Shown here: positions 53,349 to 62,291 of the stretch, in pieces
Layout: every line of letters starts with the position of its first letter
Numbering within the stretch: the stretch's first letter is position 1
Assembly: GCF_001660705.2 (NCBI RefSeq)
Contig: NZ_LYBV02000039.1
Coordinates: 60,898 to 124,897 of the forward strand
DNA from: Saccharicrinis aurantiacus
GTDB taxonomy: Bacteria > Bacteroidota > Bacteroidia > Bacteroidales > Marinilabiliaceae
Reading direction: 5' to 3'
Length of the DNA: 64,000 bases
The notes under the pieces: generated by a model
Databases searched by the model: none
Told to the model about the DNA's origin: nothing
Seen by the model: only the letters and a program-made list of their open reading frames with translations
Translations under genes and position numbers: made by a program

Positions 53349-54305
53349 TTATAGTAGAAACAACAACCACAAAGGTATTGTAATTAACGAAACAATGTGC
53401 GAGGTTAGTATTGTGCCGCTAATTAAATGCTGATCGCCACCATAAAGCTCGCCCAACACCAAACTACTAACCGCACTTGGCATAACTGCAACAATGAGCA
53501 TTACATTTTGATAAGGATGACTCGGAAATACTCCTTTTATAAATAATACACCTACCATGGGAATAATAATTAAACGAAATAAAGTAACGCCCCATATTTC
53601 AATAGGAGCAAGGTCTTTAAATTTAATGGTTCCCATTCTTCCTCCAACCATTAGTAAGGAAACAGGTATTGCAGCCTGACCTATTTGTGCAATGGTACTT
53701 TGTGTATATTGGAGCAGGGCATTATTTTCAACTATTGCAGCTGTGTTAGTTTTAAAAAGATGAAATAGACTTAGAATTCCGAGTGAAAAATAAATGCTCA
53801 AGAGGGGAGGAGAAAGTAGGTTCTTTAGGTTTTTTATATTGAATCCTTTTTGTGGGTTTATAATTGCCATTCCAATGGTCCACACTGTTAACTCAGCCCC
53901 AAGTGTTGATAATATTAACGCAGCCATATGTTGCTCATCATATAATTTTGCAATAATGGCTAGTGGAAGAAATGAGTAATTGTTTACGGTGAGTTGTAAT
54001 AGAATGCTTCGCCTTCTAACTGGGTCTTTATGTTTAAAGAAGCCATTATAGGCGAGCCCAATTATGTAACCGATTAAACAAAATAAGAATACAGCAAAAG
54101 GGAGTTGCCATAAATTCAGTATCTCTTGTATACTATAGCTCTTTGTGATTGAACTAAATATCAAAGCAGGATAAAATACTTTGATGATTATGTTGCTCAG
54201 ATTTTTTAGTGTGCTTTCTGGAATAACATTCTTTTTTATAAGAATATAGCCCGGTATCATCATTAAAAAAACGGTAAAAACATTAAAGAATAAGGTTGTG
54301 AACAT
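53349..54305 (-). CDS. AEC family (auxin efflux carrier-like) transporter
   Basis: A 318-residue inner-membrane protein with about ten helices in two halves. IMMIPGYILIKKNVIPESTLKNLSNIIIKVFYPALIFSSI at the start, VNNYSFLPLAIIAKL in the first half and VAVMPSAVSSLVLGELYGGD near residue 275 are AEC-family segments. Bacterial members (MleP/MdcF-like) carry organic acids such as malate, so the plant-auxin name says nothing about the substrate. It is divergent from the beta-barrel gene at 54460; the 154-bp spacer holds a symmetric dyad. Confidence 0.87.
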   Translation of the reverse strand: MFTTLFFNVFTVFLMMIPGYILIKKNVIPESTLKNLSNIIIKVFYPALIFSSITKSYSIQEILNLWQLPFAVFLFCLIGYIIGLAYNGFFKHKDPVRRRSILLQLTVNNYSFLPLAIIAKLYDEQHMAALILSTLGAELTVWTIGMAIINPQKGFNIKNLKNLLSPPLLSIYFSLGILSLFHLFKTNTAAIVENNALLQYTQSTIAQIGQAAIPVSLLMVGGRMGTIKFKDLAPIEIWGVTLFRLIIIPMVGVLFIKGVFPSHPYQNVMLIVAVMPSAVSSLVLGELYGGDQHLISGTILTSHIVSLITIPLWLLFLL

Positions 54306-54375
54306 GATTTATTAGCTTTTTGTAAAAGTACACTTTTGCCATTAATATGGCATAAATATTGATTACTCACTGAAC

Positions 54376-54424
54376 TTGATATAAATTAGCTATAGATAAC
54401 TTATCTTAATTAGATATATATCAA
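54376..54424. promoter_or_regulatory. Nested dyad in the divergent spacer, candidate operator
   Basis: The outer arms TTGATATA (54376-54383) and TATATCAA (54417-54424) and the inner arms AGATAA (54394-54399) and TTATCT (54401-54406) share one axis at 54400. It lies 36 bp before the barrel gene start. Confidence 0.45.
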
Positions 54425-54459
54425 TACTAAATTAAACACAGCTAACTAATAAATATTTT

Positions 54460-55224
54460 ATGCGAACTACTTATTTTGTTCTATTTCTGCTAGTATGTTT
54501 CACTAATCATGCCCTTTTAGCACAGGAAAATGAAGAGATGAAAGAGCCTATTTCTAAAACAACATCTCGAAACATTACCAATTACGATTTTATTTCCAAA
54601 GGAACTTGGATGACTGGGGGGCAGTTTTCTTTTGCAACAAATAATTATGATGATTATAAGTTGCTAATTATTGAGGATTGGCAAGGTTCGAGCTATAACT
54701 TTAAGGTTACTCCATATGTAATGTATGCATTTAAAGATAATACAGGAGTGGGACTTAAATTCTCTTATGCTCGGTCTGAAACAGATTTACAAAGCTTAAC
54801 CATTGGTATCGATGATGACATTGCCATTGATATTAAGGATAGCTACGATATATCACACATGTTTTATACCACTGTTTTTTTAAGAAATTATCTGGGACTA
54901 GAGAAAAATAAACGTTTTGGTTTGTATGTAGATACAGAACTATCTTATGGTTATGGACAAGGCAAAGCTACTAGTGGTTCTGGTGAAGATATTTCGGGTA
55001 CTTATAAAACTATACATGAGTTTAATGTTGGAGTTACACCTGGTCTTACGGCTTTTATAAACGATAACTTCTCAGTGGAGTTATTTATAAATTTGGTAGG
55101 GTTGAGTGTAAAAAATGTGCAACAAGTAACCGATCAGGTTGATTATGGAAGCTATACCAAAGCAAAAGCCGACTTTAAAATCAATATACTAAGTGTTGGT
55201 TTTGCCACTTCAATTTATTTTTAA
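54460..55224 (+). CDS. Outer-membrane beta-barrel protein
   Basis: A 254-residue exported protein with a signal peptide ending ALLAQ (about residue 22), followed by a series of short amphipathic strands (KGTWMTGGQFSFATNNY, VTPYVMYAFKDNTGVGLKFSYA, FGLYVDTELSYGYGQ) and a terminal strand ending ATSIYF. The closing Phe and the alternating pattern indicate an 8-12-stranded barrel in the outer membrane. It is the first of five co-directional genes leading to the sulfotransferase and APS kinase. Its partner or substrate is unknown. Confidence 0.78.
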   Translation: MRTTYFVLFLLVCFTNHALLAQENEEMKEPISKTTSRNITNYDFISKGTWMTGGQFSFATNNYDDYKLLIIEDWQGSSYNFKVTPYVMYAFKDNTGVGLKFSYARSETDLQSLTIGIDDDIAIDIKDSYDISHMFYTTVFLRNYLGLEKNKRFGLYVDTELSYGYGQGKATSGSGEDISGTYKTIHEFNVGVTPGLTAFINDNFSVELFINLVGLSVKNVQQVTDQVDYGSYTKAKADFKINILSVGFATSIYF

Positions 55225-55259
55225 GACAGCATCTTACTCATTTTTAATAATTGATAACT

Positions 55260-56903
55260 ATGAATAATATATATATAAAGCAGTTTACAGCTTTTGTTTT
55301 GTTTCTCTTACTAAGCTATTCTTGTATAGAGAATGATATCCCTTACCGAAAAGTTTTTGGTGGATTTACCAGTTTCACGGTCGAAGGCCAAATAGGAGAA
55401 AGTATTATAGATAACGATATTCAGCGAATTGATATACTCGTGGGAGAAGAAGTAAATTTAACAGATGTTGAGGTGCTTAGTTATTCCCTCACTGAAAACA
55501 CAACAGTTTCTCCCGACCCAAAAGAGGTAAAGAATTATAGAGATTCTGTTTTATTTACTGTGAAAACTTATCAGGATTATGATTGGACAGTTTCCATTAG
55601 TCAAAACATAGCCTATGATTTTGCTGTAGAAGGACAAGTAGGATCTACAGAAATTAATGAGCTTGCAAAAACAATGAAAGCTTTTGTGCCTATAGGATAT
55701 GGTTTAAATGCGATTACTATTTTAAATCTTAAGCTTGGCCCGGATGGTAGAACCGATATTACTCCAAGTGTTGATGGGGAACATAATTTTACGTCACCAA
55801 TTGCTTTTGTATCATCTTACGATGATGTTACAGAGGAGTGGACACTAAGTGTTGAGGAGCGTAATTGCGAAGCAGGAAAAGATGATGCGGAGATAGAAAG
55901 TCTAGTATTTGAAGATATGCTTTCAGCTACCCATACGGTAACTGGTTTTACAGGAACGGATAATAATTATGCATATATTGATGTTAATTTCCCAGAAGGA
56001 ACGGATTTAAGTAATGTAATTATTTCTGATTTTACGTATTCAGATGAGGCTGTTTATTCAGGAGATTGGCAAGTAGGTAATGCCATTGATTTGAGTAATA
56101 ACCATACTCTAAACCTAGAGTCACCATCGTGCTTAGTTAAAAATTGGGTGATCAGAGCACATATAGCAGAGCAGATGCCAAATACTAATTTCGGAGATTG
56201 GCATGAAAATGAAGTGTTCAATCCATGGTTAAACCAAAGTGATAATTTTGGTTATTGGGGAACACCCAATGTAGTAGTATTAGGTGTTAAAACACAAACT
56301 ACCACCCCAGTGGATGGAGGGGAAAGAGGCGGCATATATGCTCGTTTAGAGACAAAAGCAACGGGTTCACCACTTTCTTCTTTTCCTCAAATTGCCGCAG
56401 GTACCATTTTTACCGGACAATTTGAACTAGCAGGTACCTCTGTAAGCACAAGTCCTAATAGTGTGAATTTTGGAGAGAGACTTAATAATCGCCCAATTGC
56501 ACTTAAAGTAAATTGTGGATATATTCCAAGCGTTATTAATTATATCGATAATAAAGTAACTTCTGAAGGTGAAATTGATAAAGCCCATATTTGGGTAAAG
56601 CTCATGTACCTAGAAGGAGATATTGATTATGATAATGGAATTGACCACGAATCTTTCCAAGGACGTAAACCGCAAGCTTTACATTTACCCAAAAACGCAA
56701 TAATTCTAGGTGAGGCCGAAAAAATACTGGAAGGAGAGATATCTTCTCAAGAATTTAGACTGCCAATAGAGTACGATATACAGCATGTAGCTTATACACC
56801 TACTCATATTGCCATAGTGGCCACAGCAAGTATCGAGGGCGAATCATTCACCGGAGGTGTTGGTTCAATTCTTGAAATTGATTATTTTGAATTAGAATAT
56901 TAA
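55260..56903 (+). CDS. PCMD domain-containing lipoprotein
   Basis: A 547-residue lipoprotein with a signal peptide ending in a LSYSC lipobox (about residue 22). Two or three beta-sandwich repeats follow (DFAVEGQVGSTEI, FEDMLSATHTVTGF). The C-terminal half is a PCMD domain: NTNFGDWHENEVFNPW, YWGTPNVVVLG, ARLETKATG, IAAGTIFTGQFEL, FGERLNNRPIALK. PCMD stands for putative carbohydrate metabolism domain, a carbohydrate-binding-like fold in Bacteroidota surface proteins. The ATG at 55260 is preferred to the TTG at 55251. The next gene encodes a second PCMD-like protein after 21 bp. Confidence 0.85.
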   Translation: MNNIYIKQFTAFVLFLLLSYSCIENDIPYRKVFGGFTSFTVEGQIGESIIDNDIQRIDILVGEEVNLTDVEVLSYSLTENTTVSPDPKEVKNYRDSVLFTVKTYQDYDWTVSISQNIAYDFAVEGQVGSTEINELAKTMKAFVPIGYGLNAITILNLKLGPDGRTDITPSVDGEHNFTSPIAFVSSYDDVTEEWTLSVEERNCEAGKDDAEIESLVFEDMLSATHTVTGFTGTDNNYAYIDVNFPEGTDLSNVIISDFTYSDEAVYSGDWQVGNAIDLSNNHTLNLESPSCLVKNWVIRAHIAEQMPNTNFGDWHENEVFNPWLNQSDNFGYWGTPNVVVLGVKTQTTTPVDGGERGGIYARLETKATGSPLSSFPQIAAGTIFTGQFELAGTSVSTSPNSVNFGERLNNRPIALKVNCGYIPSVINYIDNKVTSEGEIDKAHIWVKLMYLEGDIDYDNGIDHESFQGRKPQALHLPKNAIILGEAEKILEGEISSQEFRLPIEYDIQHVAYTPTHIAIVATASIEGESFTGGVGSILEIDYFELEY

Positions 56904-56924
56904 TCAACTACAAAACAACTCTAA

Positions 56925-57899
56925 ATGCGCAGTATCTTTTTTATAATCACTCTCGCTCTTGTTAGTGTGGCAAACAGCCAAGTAAAGCGCGACTTTGTAA
57001 ACGATGGACAAATAAAATACAGCAACATGGATAGTTGGTGGTCTCGCATTGTTTCTGAGTCTTTTTTAATTGGTGGGGCCGATGTACATTACTTTGAACC
57101 TGGTCCCAACGATCCCAAATATCAGAAATTAGAAAATACAATTGACGATTATACGCCTTGGTCAACATCAAATGTACGTGCCGAAGTAGGAGTTGCCGCA
57201 GCCAATCAATCTGTTTTTCAAGAGAAACGTGGCGACGGTTATTGTGTTCGTATGGAAACGAACCTAAAAAAGGTGGTTGTACTAGGAGTGGTTAATGTAA
57301 AAGCAATAGCATCGGGTAGTATGTTTTTAGGCGATATGGTAGATCCCATTACCGAAACTAAAAACCCGAGGCAGAATACCCTTATGGGAATTCCGTTTAC
57401 AGAAAAACCAAAGGCCTTAAATTTCGATTATAAGGTTAATGTAGGTAAGGATCGTTTAAAAGCTACTGGTGGATTTAAGGTTGAGAAAGTTAAAGGACCG
57501 GATGAGGCTGAGGCATATGTTCTGCTCCAAAATAGAACAGAAGATAGTGAGGGAAATCTTATCGTAAAGCGAGTTGGAACAGCTTGGAAAAAGTTTAAGG
57601 ACAGCTCTAACGGTTGGGTTAATAATTTTTCAATGCCCATTGCTTACGGCGATATCAGCAAACAAGCAAACTACAAATCTTATATGGGACTAATATCGAG
57701 TAAAGACCCATATTATGCACTTAATAGCAAAGGAGAGAAAAAGAAATATACCGAAACAGCTTGGGCCAATGTCGATGACGAGGTTACGCACATCATTATT
57801 CTATTTTCAGCTAGCTACGATGGCGGTTCCTTTATTGGTTCGCCCGATAGTAAGTTATGGATTGACAATATTAAATTAGAATATGCTGAACAAGAGTAG
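56925..57899 (+). CDS. PCMD-like exported protein
   Basis: A 324-residue protein with a signal peptide (about 1-18, ending ANSQ). The body repeats PCMD features in a compact form: NMDSWWSRIVSESFLIGG, VRMETNLKKVVVLGVVNVKAIASGSMFLGDM, GIPFTEKPKALNFDYKVNVGK and the closing FSASYDGGSFIGSPDSKLWIDNIKLEY. It lacks a lipobox and the N-terminal repeats of its upstream neighbour, so it may be a soluble periplasmic or secreted partner. It is 21 bp after the lipoprotein gene. The function is unknown. Confidence 0.75.
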   Translation: MRSIFFIITLALVSVANSQVKRDFVNDGQIKYSNMDSWWSRIVSESFLIGGADVHYFEPGPNDPKYQKLENTIDDYTPWSTSNVRAEVGVAAANQSVFQEKRGDGYCVRMETNLKKVVVLGVVNVKAIASGSMFLGDMVDPITETKNPRQNTLMGIPFTEKPKALNFDYKVNVGKDRLKATGGFKVEKVKGPDEAEAYVLLQNRTEDSEGNLIVKRVGTAWKKFKDSSNGWVNNFSMPIAYGDISKQANYKSYMGLISSKDPYYALNSKGEKKKYTETAWANVDDEVTHIIILFSASYDGGSFIGSPDSKLWIDNIKLEYAEQE

Positions 57900-57991
57900 G
57901 ACTTCAAATTACAAATGGTTCATATTAAAAAGTGGTATAGCTTTTGCTATGCACTAGGCATAATAACATAATCCTATTTAATACAATTAAT

Positions 57992-59104
57992 ATGTTTAAA
58001 CTCGATTTTAATAAACTGCCTGTTACTCCTTTATTTGGCAGTAGGTATAGCAACTTTAAAACGGTTTGTAAAAATAAAACGGTTGATAAAGGCTACAACC
58101 TTAAATATAATTTAAGTAAAGGGATTTCTGCCTTAATGAGCCTTACTGCTCCCCTAGAGAATGCTGTTTACAATAAAAAAGTAAAGAATATTGAGTTAAA
58201 GCAAGATCCCGTATTTATTCTAGGACATTGGCGTAGCGGAACTACTTTTGTACACAATGTGTTATCGCAGGATCAGAACTTTGGATATAATACAACCTAC
58301 CAAACCATATTTTCTAACCAAATGCTTTGGGGGCAAAAGTTCTTTAAGTACATAATGGGTAATATTATGCCCGATAAAAGGCCTACTGATAACCTTGAGC
58401 TGATGCCTGATCAGCCTCAAGAAGAGGAATTTACTTTTAGTAATGTGATGCCAGTAAGCTTCTATAATTTTTGGTTTTTCCCAAAGCAAACCATGGAGTA
58501 TTGTGAGAAGTATCTTTTATTTAACGACATCAGCGAAAGCGAAAAAGCTATTTTTAAAGAAGAGTTTACGCGCTTAATAAAAACATCTTTATACAATACA
58601 GGTGGAAAACGATTCTTGTCTAAGAATCCTCCGCATACAGCGCGAGTTAAAGATTTACTTGAGATATTTCCGAATGCAAAGTTTATTTACTTAGTTCGCA
58701 ATCCGTATACGGTTTTTGAGTCAACACGAGATTTCTTTAGTAATGTAATTAAACCCTTAAAGCTTCAAGAATTTTCTGATGACGAGCTTGAGCGTAATAT
58801 ATTACAGGTATACACAAAAATGTACGATGCTTACGAAACGGATAAAAAGCTTATCCCAAAGGGAAATCTTTATGAGATGCGATTCGAAGATTTTGAACAA
58901 GCACCATTTGATATTACCAAGCAAATATATGAAGAACTGAATATTGAGGGCTTTGAAAAAGCGGCTTCAGGTATTGAGAAGTATATAGGTAAGAAAAAAG
59001 GACATAAGAAAAAGGCTTATAAATATAATCCTGATACCATCAGTAAAGTAAATAATAATTGGCGCTATGCGCTTGATCAATGGGATTACGACCTAATTCA
59101 ATAA
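57992..59104 (+). CDS. PAPS-dependent sulfotransferase
   Basis: A 370-residue cytoplasmic enzyme with no signal peptide. The 5'-phosphosulfate-binding loop is VFILGHWRSGTTFVHNVL (residues 74-91), and the 3'-phosphate-binding region is KFIYLVRNPYTVFESTRDFF (near residues 225-245). The family transfers sulfate from PAPS to sugar or lipid hydroxyls. The APS kinase gene 21 bp downstream would supply PAPS, which strengthens the assignment. The ATG at 57992 fits better than 57944, whose extra residues are not conserved-looking. The acceptor is unknown: a surface glycan, a lipid or a sterol-like substrate are all possible. Confidence 0.87.
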   Translation: MFKLDFNKLPVTPLFGSRYSNFKTVCKNKTVDKGYNLKYNLSKGISALMSLTAPLENAVYNKKVKNIELKQDPVFILGHWRSGTTFVHNVLSQDQNFGYNTTYQTIFSNQMLWGQKFFKYIMGNIMPDKRPTDNLELMPDQPQEEEFTFSNVMPVSFYNFWFFPKQTMEYCEKYLLFNDISESEKAIFKEEFTRLIKTSLYNTGGKRFLSKNPPHTARVKDLLEIFPNAKFIYLVRNPYTVFESTRDFFSNVIKPLKLQEFSDDELERNILQVYTKMYDAYETDKKLIPKGNLYEMRFEDFEQAPFDITKQIYEELNIEGFEKAASGIEKYIGKKKGHKKKAYKYNPDTISKVNNNWRYALDQWDYDLIQ

Positions 59105-59125
59105 TTTAAATCTAATTCATTTGTC

Positions 59126-59719
59126 ATGGATAAAAATATAGTATTTCATCAACATAAAATTGCGCGTGCCGATAGGCATAAAATGAATAATCACGGATCT
59201 AAAGTAATTTGGTTAACCGGATTAAGTGGTTCTGGAAAATCAACCTTAGCTAGTGATGTAGAGCAGAATCTTTGGAAGCAAGGCATCAGAACTTACGTGC
59301 TCGATGGCGATAATGTACGCTCGGGTTTAAATTCTGATCTTGATTTTACCGATGCAGGTAGAGAAGAAAACATCAGACGTATTGGCGAAGTAGCCGCACT
59401 TTTAAATGATGCGGGTATGGTTGTTATTACGGCATTTATCTCTCCTTTTAAAGCAGATAGAGAAAAAGCCAAAGCCATCATTGGAGACGATAATTTTGTT
59501 GAAGTATTTATTGATACGCCTCTTGAAGTCTGTGAAACTCGCGATCCAAAAGGATTATACGAAAAGGCAAGAGCAGGTGAAATAAAGAACTTTACAGGAA
59601 TAGATTCTGCTTTCGAAGCTCCCGATGCTGCAGATATTGTTATCCAAAACCATTTAAATACACAAGCAGAATCGTGTCAACAGGTTATTGATTACGTATT
59701 ACCACGATTAAAAGTGTAA
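59126..59719 (+). CDS. cysC: Adenylyl-sulfate (APS) kinase
   Basis: A 197-residue kinase converting APS plus ATP to PAPS. It has the P-loop GLSGSGKST (residues 32-40), VLDGDNVRSGLNSDLDFTDAGREENIRRIGEVA and FISPFKADREKAK, followed by FIDTPLEVCETRDPKGLYEKARAGEIKNFTGIDS, the complete APS kinase pattern. It is a stand-alone protein, not fused to CysN. Its position directly after the sulfotransferase gene shows that PAPS here is for sulfation rather than only for reduction. Confidence 0.95.
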   Translation: MDKNIVFHQHKIARADRHKMNNHGSKVIWLTGLSGSGKSTLASDVEQNLWKQGIRTYVLDGDNVRSGLNSDLDFTDAGREENIRRIGEVAALLNDAGMVVITAFISPFKADREKAKAIIGDDNFVEVFIDTPLEVCETRDPKGLYEKARAGEIKNFTGIDSAFEAPDAADIVIQNHLNTQAESCQQVIDYVLPRLKV

Positions 59720-59723
59720 ATAG

Positions 59724-60377
59724 CTAATAAGAATTCTTTTCAAGAATAATTTTTATATCCTCAGGCTTAAGGTAGATTTCTTCCTTAAGCCTTTTGTATT
59801 TATAGTTGGCATTGGAATGGTTCAAGGTATAGTCCGACCAATCGTATAATTGCCAACCAAGGCCGCGTTCAATGGTATTAGTATCCATTTCTTTCTCAAA
59901 TGCAGCTTTCTTTTTTTTCGAAGTGTAAGCAAATAAACGACCAAGTACGCCAAAGAAACTTCGTTCACTATAATCTACAAAGTGGCAGAACTCATGGCCA
60001 AAAACACCAACCTGTGCATTGAAAGAAATATTAGCAGTATGTATTGTGCTATCTCTTTCACCATTATTAATTCTTACCACGTAAGTCCTTTTTCTTCTAT
60101 TCTTAAAAATTAAGCTCCACACATTGGGTTGAGCATTCATTGTAGTTTTTAGTCTTTTTTCTTTAAACTTTAGTTTAGATTCTTCTAACTCAGGAAAATA
60201 AAGTAGCGTTGTATAAATAGCCTTTTTATAAGGTTCAGAAATAGGTTCACATACCTTGAAGTTCCGTTTTACTGAGTCAGCTTCCGTTTTAGCTATTGGT
60301 TTTATAATACGTATTTGTTCTTGGGCATATATATAGCCCATATTAAATATAAATAGGTATAACAGTAATTGTCTCAT
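59724..60377 (-). CDS. Exported HExxH metallopeptidase-like protein
   Basis: A 217-residue protein with a signal peptide (about 1-18, ending YAQ). The zinc motif HEFCH lies at residues 128-132 in VFGHEFCHFVDYSERS. Downstream, KKKKAAFEKEMDTNTIERG supplies acidic residues (E161/E163) spaced like the third ligand of gluzincin-type peptidases. No family name can be given with certainty. It converges on cysC with a 4-bp gap. Its role is unknown; peptide or cell-wall cleavage in the periplasm is possible. Confidence 0.62.
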   Translation of the reverse strand: MRQLLLYLFIFNMGYIYAQEQIRIIKPIAKTEADSVKRNFKVCEPISEPYKKAIYTTLLYFPELEESKLKFKEKRLKTTMNAQPNVWSLIFKNRRKRTYVVRINNGERDSTIHTANISFNAQVGVFGHEFCHFVDYSERSFFGVLGRLFAYTSKKKKAAFEKEMDTNTIERGLGWQLYDWSDYTLNHSNANYKYKRLKEEIYLKPEDIKIILEKNSY

Positions 60378-60611
60378 ATGGCCATAGTAGTTAGAAACTT
60401 TTATAAAAGTAAGATGAATTCTTCACATTTATATGTTAATGCTGATGTATTCCTTAAATCATAAATACTTAAATGAATCTCTAAGTACAACATTGGTACC
60501 CCCTAAAACATCATTCATTGATAAAAAGCACAAATTTGAAAAATAACAAGTAAGCGTAAGTCTGAAAAGACAGGATATTTTTTTTATGCCAAAATTTAAA
60601 CTTATTATATA

Positions 60612-62120
60612 ATGAAATCAATAATTCTAGCAATAGTCTTTTGCCTAATAGGGGGTGCCTCTTTTGCGAAAAAAACTTATAAAGGTACAAAGCCCAATAT
60701 TGTATACATCCTTGTGGATGATCTTGGATATGGCGATGTAGGCTTTAATGGATCTACATTTTACGAGACACCAAACATTGATAAGTTGGCCAGCGAAGGT
60801 CTGGTACTCGATTATTCCTATATGTACCCAACTTGTTCTCCATCTCGTGTGGCTCTATTTACAGGTAAAAATTCTTATAGAACTGGTGTTTACACAGTGC
60901 CTGTACTTGAAAAAGGAACTGATGAAGAAAATATTTTTTCAAGATGGACAGTTACAAGTGAAGATACTGGTTACTCAGAACCACTAGCCGAAGAAGGTTA
61001 TAAAATGGTACACATTGGTAAATGGCACTTAGTTGGGCCTGATCCAATAGTAGAACAAAATATGGATTGGCCTATCAAAGAAAAGTTAACTCAACCTGAT
61101 CCGGGTGATTATAGTTGGGTTGATATGCACAAGTCAGATGCTGTAAAACCATATTATCCTGAGGGTAGGGGATATATTAAAAACGTTGGCGGTACTTATC
61201 GCGGCGATCCAGCTCTTGAGCCAGGAGGTTATAAAAGTGAAACAGGCGGGTATTTTGCACCTTTTAGTAATCCATTTCTAGGACAAAAGCCAACGGATGA
61301 ATGGTTAACCGATCGTTTAACAGATGAAGCTATCGACTTTATTGAAGAGTATAAAGATGAGCCTTTCTTCATCGACCTTCATTATTATACCGTTCATAAT
61401 CCTTTACGCTCGCGTAGTCAGGAGTTGTTTGATAAATATATGGCAAAAGCCGGAGATCCTATTACAGGCCAAGGAATGGAGAAGGGTAAAAAACGCGAGC
61501 AGATTGCACGATACGGAACCATGATAGAATCTTTAGATGATAATGTAGGTCGTTTGGTTGAGTATCTTGATAAAAATAACCTTCGCGAAAATACGATTAT
61601 CATATTTACATCAGATAATGGTCAAAACGGTAAAGTAAATAATCTGCTTCGAGGTACCAAAGGTTATATTTACGAAGGCGGAATCCGAGTTCCAACCTTG
61701 GTTAACTGGCCAGGTAAGGTTGATGTTGGTCGCTCTTCCACACCTGTAATGGTTATGGATTATTTCCCAACATTTATGGATTTAGCCGGAATCAACTACA
61801 AAGGGACTTTGGATGGGAAATCTATCACACCTTTATTTAATGGCGATGATTCAAAATTAAACAACCGACCATTATTCTGGCACATTGCAAGTCAGTATAA
61901 ACATGGTGCATGTTCCGTAATCCAGAAAGATCATATAAAACTAATTCAATGGTTAGCCACAGGAGAAATGGAAATGTACGATTTATTAAATGATCCTACA
62001 GAATCTAATAATCTAGTATCAGCAAAACCAGAACAGGCCGAACAAATGAGAAAGGAATTAGCCAAATGGCGAAAAAGTAATCAAGTTCCGCTTCCGCCAA
62101 ATGCAGCAATGCCTTTCTAA
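60612..62120 (+). CDS. Sulfatase, type I (C-S-P-S-R), exported
   Basis: A 502-residue sulfatase with a signal peptide (about 1-19). Signature 1 is PTCSPSRVALFTG, with Cys75 expected to become formylglycine through an anaerobic-type sulfatase-maturating enzyme not in the window. Signature 2 is EGYKMVHIGKWHL. Metal residues are in ILVDDLGYGDVG and FTSDNGQ. It removes sulfate esters from glycans in the periplasm or on the surface. No adjacent SusCD pair is seen, so the substrate is not clear; marine sulfated polysaccharides are plausible. Promoter boxes were not convincing in the 234 bp before it. Confidence 0.92.
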   Translation: MKSIILAIVFCLIGGASFAKKTYKGTKPNIVYILVDDLGYGDVGFNGSTFYETPNIDKLASEGLVLDYSYMYPTCSPSRVALFTGKNSYRTGVYTVPVLEKGTDEENIFSRWTVTSEDTGYSEPLAEEGYKMVHIGKWHLVGPDPIVEQNMDWPIKEKLTQPDPGDYSWVDMHKSDAVKPYYPEGRGYIKNVGGTYRGDPALEPGGYKSETGGYFAPFSNPFLGQKPTDEWLTDRLTDEAIDFIEEYKDEPFFIDLHYYTVHNPLRSRSQELFDKYMAKAGDPITGQGMEKGKKREQIARYGTMIESLDDNVGRLVEYLDKNNLRENTIIIFTSDNGQNGKVNNLLRGTKGYIYEGGIRVPTLVNWPGKVDVGRSSTPVMVMDYFPTFMDLAGINYKGTLDGKSITPLFNGDDSKLNNRPLFWHIASQYKHGACSVIQKDHIKLIQWLATGEMEMYDLLNDPTESNNLVSAKPEQAEQMRKELAKWRKSNQVPLPPNAAMPF

Positions 62121-62132
62121 ATTATATTACCT

Positions 62133-62170
62133 AAAGCATCATTTCTTGTAAATGGTGCTTTTTTAGTTTT
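62133..62170 (+). terminator. Terminator after the first sulfatase
   Basis: AAAGCATCATTT (62133-62144) pairs with AAATGGTGCTTT (62150-62161) with one T-G wobble, a 5-base loop and a following T run, 13 bp after the stop. Confidence 0.85.
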
Positions 62171-62291
62171 AGAATCTACAGATACATATTACATATATAT
62201 AGGTACTCTGTAATTATTTATAATATTCATTTTTGAATTATTGATATGCTCTTCTAAGGATTAGCAAACAACTTATTTAAATATATAAATA

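Noticed and set aside
53349..54305. Auxin transport
   Set aside because: The AEC family name derives from plants; bacterial members carry organic acids and nothing here points to auxin.
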